Origin: Flavobacteriaceae bacterium
Lineage (GTDB): Bacteria; Bacteroidota; Bacteroidia; Flavobacteriales; Flavobacteriaceae
Direction: 5' to 3'
NCBI GenBank assembly: GCA_015489265.1
Contig: WFZY01000022.1
Location: 1-21,838 of the forward strand
Length of the DNA: 21,838 nt
Numbering within the stretch: position 1 is the stretch's first letter; the number at the start of each line of letters is the position of its first letter. The notes beneath the pieces are model-generated. The model had not been told where the DNA came from. It did no database searches and saw only the letters and a program-made list of their open reading frames with translations. Positions 17,101 through 21,838 of the stretch are shown here, piece after piece. The translations under genes and the position numbers were made by a program.

Positions 17101-17281
17101 CGCCTAACATCTCCCGTAGGTCATCACTTTCCAACTTTTCAATCAAGGGTTTGGTTTCATCCTCTACATAAGTCCTAATGATGTGGTCTTCCCTTATAGA
17201 TTGCTCGTATTGCATCATCTTGTAAACCGTGAATACAAGCAGACCAACCAGTAGTGATATGACCAACAACTTCCCTTTCAT
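14135..17281 (-). CDS. Membrane-anchored glycosidase / CBM-like / pseudo-NodB fusion protein
   Basis: 1048 residues. A signal anchor (about 5-20) is followed by a clan GH-A-like (beta/alpha)8 barrel (about 75-450). It opens with DVFLKGVNLG, has candidate acid/base E221 in GREWEP, nucleophile E378 in LVIAEYG and FEWADEW near the end. Residues about 470-690 resemble a CBM9/DOMON-type module (TIDGSFKDW, DLSADADATYFYLAAK). Residues about 740-1048 are homologous to the standalone deacetylase at 20278-21348; GAISITFDN and YHH (917-919) are kept, but the second Asp is N765 and the two zinc-site histidines are Q829 and P833. It probably cleaves or trims the polymer. The start overlaps the upstream stop by one base (TAATG), so translation is coupled. 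Confidence 0.82.
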   Translation of the reverse strand: MKGKLLVISLLVGLLVFTVYKMMQYEQSIREDHIIRTYVEDETKPLIEKLESDDLREMLGDIQYQYRTGKTYFQVKNKDDEWQDVFLKGVNLGVAVPGKFPAEFSLTFEQYLDWLKEIGEMNANVIRTYTILPPDFYKALAYYNLHHKNKPVYIMQGVWATVPKDEYYYNTVYTRQFQKEIIDVLDVIHGNAVLQPKPGKAHGVYATDVSKYVLGYLLGREWEPKGVYKTIHKNKNDHFEGNFISINNGNSMEVWLAKMMDFTVRYETQTYQWQHPVSFVNWLPLDPMYHNTEYIENKKVKEYDNDLMQLDFRKFNATPMFKAGIYAAYHVYPYYPDFIYQQKEYVNATNHKGEKDNFFGYLQDLKRHTTGLPLVIAEYGLPTSRGISHFTPSGFNQGGHSEARQAELSLTLTEDIRETNCAGAIYFEWADEWFKHNWLVLDFEIPYENRKLWHNMENPEQNFGILALENKVKTIDGSFKDWQMSKTQNIDLSADADATYFYLAAKLPGFDFKKNNLYIAIDTYDKEKGDHKLPFSDKLFDNGFEFLCRFKSPDSAKILVDEPYSVFTDIYNDYIPVYASKRNENGKFIDELMLVNRGRQTLTGTKTDSILNNRSPLMMGKSNKPETSNADWYWSKDSTQFELRLDWHLINVSDPSHRYVLDDKPATKSIEASQTDGFKIYMFVTDKQNHVLKQFPEDEPYNFTWEEWQMPKYSERKKPLYDTLQKYFSHLNPKKIIQNPHSKEKFDIANFYQDKQGAISITFDNLGYSQYAYGYPLLNKYQLQADFSIVDAMQNTPDKTEMDEGIKIKRMGLAQVKEILAKGNELALQSRKPIVTAADLLNKTLEKELSVVHLKPKQEARLNDKHIFVRKHGNTKAIQTDYTCNRIPYSIIPTHISTRKLDSLLHVNKDKWNVLVYHHIYKDTLETLHIDKEILKHYFLSFDEFRKQIRLARNTGYWVGTESEVYKYLYEKEHSKIETKTIDNIILLKVVNLLNPNDFNQKLSIKYYTGAKSIKVYGDDFDKIYENKTGYIVFDVVPNRTVRIEILE

Positions 17282-18828
17282 TAAAAACTGTATTTTAGAT
17301 TTAGAGCTAGTACATAATTGGAATAAAAATCATTGTAAAACCGGTTGGCACTAATCGATGTAGAAAGGGCTTTGTAATCATAACCTATTTCGGCATTTGC
17401 CGACCAATTATTGGCATTCAAATATATGGTTTCCAAGTTTGTATCGAGCATTTCGTAATAAAATTCAGAACCCAAATTGTATGCATAACTTCCATAAAAA
17501 TAGAAGCTTTTAATGGGATAATAAATGTTTATGGAAGGTCCGTAGAGTTGCCTGCCCATAGGCGAATAGTACAAATGAGATTTGTATTGGTAATTTAGAT
17601 ATGAATAATTGGCAGCAATATTTACTTTGGGTTGTGATAAAAGTTTGTAGGACAATGATACATCAAATCCGGTATAAGGATTGGTTCCTTCAAAATAGGC
17701 ATCGTTGGGTACATCTTCAACAAACGCCTTATCAACCAAGCCGTATTGATACCCCAAACTTAAACCGAATTTTTTATAACGAATCGAAAGATTATCGGAT
17801 GCTTTATTTTGCCCGACTTTGTTCCAATAATAGAAATAGTCATATCCGCCCGTAAGCGAATTGGTAAAATCGAATGCGCCCAATGAAAAATTGCTTTGCC
17901 AGTTGATACCATAGGATGAAAACTTTTGGTCGCTACCGGTGTAACCACCATACACATAAACTTTATGATGTGTACTAATCCAGCCGATTTTTAGCCACGT
18001 ATTGTCATACCAGCGGATGGTATCGCCTACATCTGTATTGGCAAAATCCCTGTTGGAATGGTCCAGCAAGATATTTACCGAAACATCCAGCCAATCCTTT
18101 ATCCGTTTTTGAAAACCATATTTTTGAATCGTGGCATTAATTTGGTAATTTTCTTCGGTTTCATTGAGCAACTTCACACCGGTACTTGCCTTATATCCGG
18201 TTTCTTTACGAATATCCTCATATTCTTTTTTGATACTGTATTCTTCGGGGTCAAGGGCAATGGCTTTTTGGTAGAAAGTCATTGCTTTATAAGGTTGTTC
18301 TTTCCAATAATACATTTTGCCTATTCCCTGCCAAGCTTCGGAATACGTGTCGTCTATTTTCAATATTTTGTGATAGGTTTCAACGGCTTTATCCAACTCA
18401 CCTTTCCAACTATAAGCTTTTGCCAGTTGTAAGTACAAAGGAATATAATCGGGTAAAAGTGCAATGGCTTTTTGATATTTGGCAATTGCCTCATCTAATT
18501 TATCCATACTTAAATAATTATCTCCTAAACCTTTCAATGCCTCAACATCCGTAGGATCTGCTGCATATATAAGATTAAAATATTTGACAGATTCCTTATA
18601 ATTTTCTTGCGAATAATACAATCGTGCCACCGCCAATCGGGCATCATAATCATCCGGTTTTACTTTCAAAATTTGCTGATAAAACTTAATTGCCATTGGA
18701 TAATCGCCCTTTTGTTTAGCTTCATATCCTTGCTGCCTTAAACTTTCCAAATCTTGAGCAAACAATATGCTTACCCAGAAACTGAATACTACTAATAAAC
18801 TATTTTTCAATCTCATCAATTTATACAT
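17281..18828 (-). CDS. TPR and outer-membrane beta-barrel protein (PgaA/YaiO-like)
   Basis: 515 residues from the ATG at 18828; an ATG at 18816 is equally possible and a TTG at 18849 is less likely. A signal peptide ends near ILFAQ (residue 25). Five TPRs follow (about 27-196), with canonical spacing (for example ALLPDYIPLYLQLAKAY). The remainder (about 210-515) has alternating strands rich in Y, N and W and ends in LNLKYSF, the terminal aromatic of outer-membrane barrels. The layout is that of YaiO-type and PgaA-type proteins, which pass exopolysaccharide through the outer membrane. The start overlaps the end of the glycosyltransferase gene by 8 nt (ATGTATAA). Confidence 0.88.
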   Translation of the reverse strand: MYKLMRLKNSLLVVFSFWVSILFAQDLESLRQQGYEAKQKGDYPMAIKFYQQILKVKPDDYDARLAVARLYYSQENYKESVKYFNLIYAADPTDVEALKGLGDNYLSMDKLDEAIAKYQKAIALLPDYIPLYLQLAKAYSWKGELDKAVETYHKILKIDDTYSEAWQGIGKMYYWKEQPYKAMTFYQKAIALDPEEYSIKKEYEDIRKETGYKASTGVKLLNETEENYQINATIQKYGFQKRIKDWLDVSVNILLDHSNRDFANTDVGDTIRWYDNTWLKIGWISTHHKVYVYGGYTGSDQKFSSYGINWQSNFSLGAFDFTNSLTGGYDYFYYWNKVGQNKASDNLSIRYKKFGLSLGYQYGLVDKAFVEDVPNDAYFEGTNPYTGFDVSLSYKLLSQPKVNIAANYSYLNYQYKSHLYYSPMGRQLYGPSINIYYPIKSFYFYGSYAYNLGSEFYYEMLDTNLETIYLNANNWSANAEIGYDYKALSTSISANRFYNDFYSNYVLALNLKYSF

Positions 18829-20275
18829 TTTGTACACCTTTTCGTTCAAATTTTTTCCAATCGTGCTTTTTCTTCATAAAGTTTACAACGCCGTCAATTT
18901 GTGCGGCAATTTTGTAAAAAGCATAGGTAAATTCCGCCAAAATACCCGAAAACAGCAACCAAATCCAATCCCAAAAAGATTTATAGCGAAGGGCATCACG
19001 GTTGCTTTCGGCATTTTTCTGACTCCAATATTCAATAACCACCGTTATCGAACTCATAATAATGGCAGTGGTCAGCATCACGCTAACCAATAGCAGCGTT
19101 ACCCACTTCAAATTAATCACCCCATAGACTGCAGCCATCACGATAAACGCCAAAGATAACAATTTTATCAAGGGTGACAAAAATTCAAAAACCAAATAAT
19201 AGGGCAATCCAATCAATCCTGTAACGCCGTATTTGGGTTCAAACAGCATTTTTTTATGCAATTTTAAAGTTTCACCCAATCCTTGATGCCAACGCGAACG
19301 TTGCTTAAACAGATTTTGTGGTTTTTCGGGGACTTCTGTCCAGCAAATCGCTTCGGGAATAAATTCTGCTTTTGCTTTTAATTGGTGTTCCTTCTTATAA
19401 CGCCACAAACGCACTACAATTTCCATATCTTCACAGACGGTTTGGTTACCCGATCCCATAATGCTTTCAATATAAGGATGCGTATTGATTTTGCTTAAAA
19501 AACCGCCAACATTCAATATATCTTCCTTTTTAAAAACTGAAAAAGCGCCGGACATTATCAACAACGCATTGATTTTACTCAATCCAATCCTTGAAATCAT
19601 AAAGGATTTGACATATTCGATTATCTGCCATTGCACCCAAATATTTTTAGGCACTTTTGAATTGACCACCTTGTTATTCTGTAAAACCACATCGTTTGCA
19701 ACCGCCAATTGTCCTCCCGTTACAATCGTGTTGTCATTATTTATAAAGGGTTTAATAACCTGTTTTAGGGCTTTATCATCCAATATACTATCGGCATCAA
19801 TGGTACAAATATAATCTCCGTTACAAAAATTGATTCCGGCATTAATTGCATCGGCTTTGCCACCGTTTTCTTTGTCAAGAATCAGAATATTTTTGTCTTT
19901 TACCTGATAAAAGTGCTTGACTTTTTGGGCCTCTAAAACAGGTTTGTCCTCCTTATGAATTTCTTGTAAATCATAGCTTTGCTCCAATACTTTCATCGTA
20001 TTGTCTTTTGAACCATCATTTACAACAATGATTTCAAATTCGGGATAATCAAGCTCTGCCAACATATTGACACAATCTACCAAAGATACCTCTTCATTAT
20101 ACGCCGGCACAATGATGCTGATGGGATAATCGGCATAAGAGAGATTTTCATCCTTGCCGTTGTTTCGAGCAAAATACCGGTAAATGGAATATACGTACAA
20201 GGCGATATCAATCACGAAATAAAGCGTGAAATAGATAATCAGGATTTTTTCAACCAATCTTAATGCCAAGTCCAT
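18821..20275 (-). CDS. PgaC-like membrane glycosyltransferase (GT2)
   Basis: 484 residues. A membrane helix lies at about 9-30, then a GT2 catalytic domain: SIIVPAYNEE (53-62), VVNDGSKDN (84-92, D87), ENGGKADAINAG (136-147), TIDADS (158-163, the DxD-type site), CEDME (281-285, the position of the catalytic TED base) and QRSRW (325-329, the QxxRW motif of processive synthases). Three or four membrane helices follow (about 352-455). These features fit PgaC/IcaA, hyaluronan or cellulose synthases, which polymerise a beta-linked sugar from UDP-sugar and push it across the inner membrane. UDP-GlcNAc is the likely donor by analogy; this is inferred. No PgaD-like partner gene is visible. Confidence 0.92.
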   Translation of the reverse strand: MDLALRLVEKILIIYFTLYFVIDIALYVYSIYRYFARNNGKDENLSYADYPISIIVPAYNEEVSLVDCVNMLAELDYPEFEIIVVNDGSKDNTMKVLEQSYDLQEIHKEDKPVLEAQKVKHFYQVKDKNILILDKENGGKADAINAGINFCNGDYICTIDADSILDDKALKQVIKPFINNDNTIVTGGQLAVANDVVLQNNKVVNSKVPKNIWVQWQIIEYVKSFMISRIGLSKINALLIMSGAFSVFKKEDILNVGGFLSKINTHPYIESIMGSGNQTVCEDMEIVVRLWRYKKEHQLKAKAEFIPEAICWTEVPEKPQNLFKQRSRWHQGLGETLKLHKKMLFEPKYGVTGLIGLPYYLVFEFLSPLIKLLSLAFIVMAAVYGVINLKWVTLLLVSVMLTTAIIMSSITVVIEYWSQKNAESNRDALRYKSFWDWIWLLFSGILAEFTYAFYKIAAQIDGVVNFMKKKHDWKKFERKGVQNV

Positions 20276-20277
20276 AT

Positions 20278-21348
20278 TTATTTTAATTTTTTGATAATGA
20301 TTTTACTATTTGGCAAAATGTCCAGAAATAATGTCTGATTTTTTACATTATACATATACGATTCTTTGCCTTTTCTAATCTTTACTTTTTTCCAAGGCAG
20401 TTTCACTTTTATAGTTAGCGGTTGATTGTAAACGGTTGTATCGAGATTCGTAGCAGTTTTGATGTACAACTTGTGGCAAAATTTTCTCAATTTGATTTTT
20501 GTATGTTCCCTTTCTACTACATATTTCCCGACTGTAGCAATAGGTGCTACCCAAGCATTCTGACCGGAAAGTGCTTGCATTTGTTTTTGAAAAGTATCCG
20601 GTAATAATGAATACGTATGAGTTACTTTATGATAACGCAAAATTTCCATTTCCTTTGAATCGTCTGGAAACAAATGGTGGTACATCAAAATCAGCCACTT
20701 GCCCTTGGCTTGATTGAGCCACTTTTTAAACTGCGTTTCATCCGGATTATGGTTATTGATAATGGCTTTGCTTTCCAACAAGTGCATATTGGCAGGTGTA
20801 ACCGGATTGATAGCATCATTACCGGTTCGACCAAATAAAAAACCTGCTCGCTTGGAAGCAGCTACAATGGAATCGGAAGTAAACGAATACGGATAATGCA
20901 AGGTATAAACCGGCGATTGAATATGATTTTCTATCAGGTCTTTTACCTGCTTCATCTGTTTGGCTAGTTTCTGCACCGATGCGTACTTTTTATATCGTAT
21001 ATGTTTGTAACCGTGAGCGGCTATTTCGTGTCCTTTGTCGTGCAGTTCTTTAATTTCTTGCCAACCCATTTTTTTGATTTCAAAATATCCGGGTTCGGCA
21101 GAATAGGTCGCTTTTTCGTGTGTCCAAGTGCCTACCAAACTGAACGTGGCTTTAAATCCATACTGTTCTAAAATCGGATAGGCAAATTCATATTGCGTAT
21201 AACTGGCATCGTCAAATGAGATGGAAACAGCACCGGGTTTGTCGTAATACCACGTAGCAATCTCGGCGCTGAATTTGGTTTTATTTTGTGCAAAAATAGC
21301 GCTTGTTAATATCAGAAAGTTTAAAAATATATAGTTTTTTTTATTCAT
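20278..21348 (-). CDS. Secreted NodB-fold polysaccharide deacetylase (CE4-type)
   Basis: 356 residues. A signal peptide ends near TSAIFAQ (about residue 21). The NodB domain (about 34-270) has SISFDD (D46 and D47), AAHGYKH (zinc ligands H112 and H116) and LMYHH (H224 and H225). The arginine of the usual RxPY motif is replaced (LHYPY, 150-154). A C-terminal beta domain (about 280-356) is shared with the two degenerate relatives. The expected reaction is metal-dependent removal of N-acetyl groups from the nascent polysaccharide in the periplasm, as PgaB does for poly-N-acetylglucosamine. It is the first gene of the operon; the glycosyltransferase starts 2 nt after its stop. Confidence 0.9.
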   Translation of the reverse strand: MNKKNYIFLNFLILTSAIFAQNKTKFSAEIATWYYDKPGAVSISFDDASYTQYEFAYPILEQYGFKATFSLVGTWTHEKATYSAEPGYFEIKKMGWQEIKELHDKGHEIAAHGYKHIRYKKYASVQKLAKQMKQVKDLIENHIQSPVYTLHYPYSFTSDSIVAASKRAGFLFGRTGNDAINPVTPANMHLLESKAIINNHNPDETQFKKWLNQAKGKWLILMYHHLFPDDSKEMEILRYHKVTHTYSLLPDTFQKQMQALSGQNAWVAPIATVGKYVVEREHTKIKLRKFCHKLYIKTATNLDTTVYNQPLTIKVKLPWKKVKIRKGKESYMYNVKNQTLFLDILPNSKIIIKKLK

Positions 21349-21366
21349 TTTTTATTTTTAGAAGCG

Positions 21367-21374
21367 CAAATTTA
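21367..21374 (-). promoter_or_regulatory. Predicted -7 element of the exopolysaccharide operon
   Basis: TAAATTTG on the minus strand (21374-21367) is an exact TAnnTTTG match, 18 nt before the deacetylase ATG. No TTG lies 17-23 nt upstream. No repressor operator or riboswitch was recognised nearby. Confidence 0.45.
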
Positions 21375-21442
21375 AGTATTTTTATTATTTTATCATAGGA
21401 ATGGCTAATATATGCTTACGATGGTAGATTCTATGAATTTTC

Positions 21443-21450
21443 TATCTTTG
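21443..21450 (+). promoter_or_regulatory. Predicted -7 element, plus strand
   Basis: TATCTTTG is an exact TAnnTTTG match. It may drive the gene at 21791, about 340 nt away, or a short frame in between. No upstream TTG was found. Confidence 0.35.
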
Positions 21451-21790
21451 TATCATAAAGCGAAGTTACGAGAATATAAGCCCACTACGATGACATATAT
21501 TAAACTTTGTGGTGCATAAGCGTATGGAAAGTATTCCGTTGAATATTTTTGCTAAAGGGAAAAGAAAATTAAAAATTATTGAAAAAAATAACTAACTAGT
21601 AATCAGAAAATTAATTTTAACGTTGCTGAAATAGAAAATAATCCAATGAATTTTCCTATATCGTGGTTGAATGAATTATTAAAACAAAAATACCTAGTGA
21701 CTAAAATATCTATTAACGAAACAATATAATAGTAAACAAAAATTATTACTTGTCTAATTTCAAGTTCTATTATATGCAAAACATTTGAGA

Positions 21791-21838
21791 ATGAAAAACA
21801 TACTTACACTAATATTTATTACATTTACTCTATTAGGA
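21791..21838 (+). CDS. Start of a secreted protein (truncated by window)
   Basis: Sixteen codons are visible: a basic start (MKN) followed by the hydrophobic run ILTLIFITFTLLG, which is a typical signal-peptide start. The function cannot be inferred. It is transcribed divergently from the exopolysaccharide operon. Confidence 0.6.
   Translation, partial: MKNILTLIFITFTLLG

Larger units (their letters stand above)
21349..21790. other. Intergenic region with divergent promoters and short relic-like frames
   Basis: About 440 bp. It holds the operon promoter near 21370 and a plus-strand element near 21443. Short plus-strand open frames occur (21421-21519, 21524-21595, and one ending near 21729) but none matches a family I recognise and none has a clear start signal. 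I do not call a gene here. Confidence 0.5.

Overview
AT-rich bacterial chromosome segment, almost certainly from the Bacteroidota and most likely a Flavobacteriales-type organism. Evidence: core genes dnaA, fabG and pdxJ with Bacteroidota-style sequence; DUF4136 and DUF6702 proteins; Bacteroidota-type -7 promoter elements (TAnnTTTG) in front of several genes; almost no Shine-Dalgarno sequences. The species cannot be named from this window.

Layout. (1) 1-1250: a DDE transposase running off the left edge, then an intergenic stretch with short GC-rich hairpins. (2) 1251-7248, minus strand: housekeeping block of dnaA, a low-molecular-weight protein-tyrosine phosphatase, an RsmI-like methyltransferase, a DUF4136 lipoprotein, fabG and a membrane-anchored VWA protein. 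(3) 7458-9686, plus strand: a YbgC-like thioesterase divergent from dnaA, then pdxJ and an alpha/beta hydrolase. pdxJ is preceded by an array of 8-bp tandem repeats. (4) 9687-10291: intergenic, with tRNA-Pro(CGG) on the minus strand, a strong hairpin terminator and a possible small RNA on the plus strand. (5) 10292-12121: an Asp-box beta-propeller lipoprotein divergent from a DUF6702 protein. (6) 12124-21348, minus strand: a five-gene exopolysaccharide locus. (7) 21349-21838: intergenic, then the first codons of a secreted protein.

The exopolysaccharide locus is the most interesting part. In transcription order it encodes a secreted NodB-fold polysaccharide deacetylase, a PgaC-like membrane glycosyltransferase (GT2), an outer-membrane protein with TPRs followed by a beta-barrel (PgaA/YaiO-like), a membrane-anchored 1048-residue fusion of a glycosidase barrel, a carbohydrate-binding-like module and a NodB-like domain, and a lipoprotein with a GATase-like domain plus a NodB-like domain. 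The first four genes overlap or lie within 2 nt of each other. The parts match those of the poly-N-acetylglucosamine (Pga) system: synthase, deacetylase, glycosidase and TPR-porin. They are rearranged, however, and two of the three NodB-like domains have lost the metal-binding and catalytic residues that the first retains. I infer a synthase-dependent exopolysaccharide system with one active deacetylase and two pseudo-deacetylases that may bind or guide the polymer.
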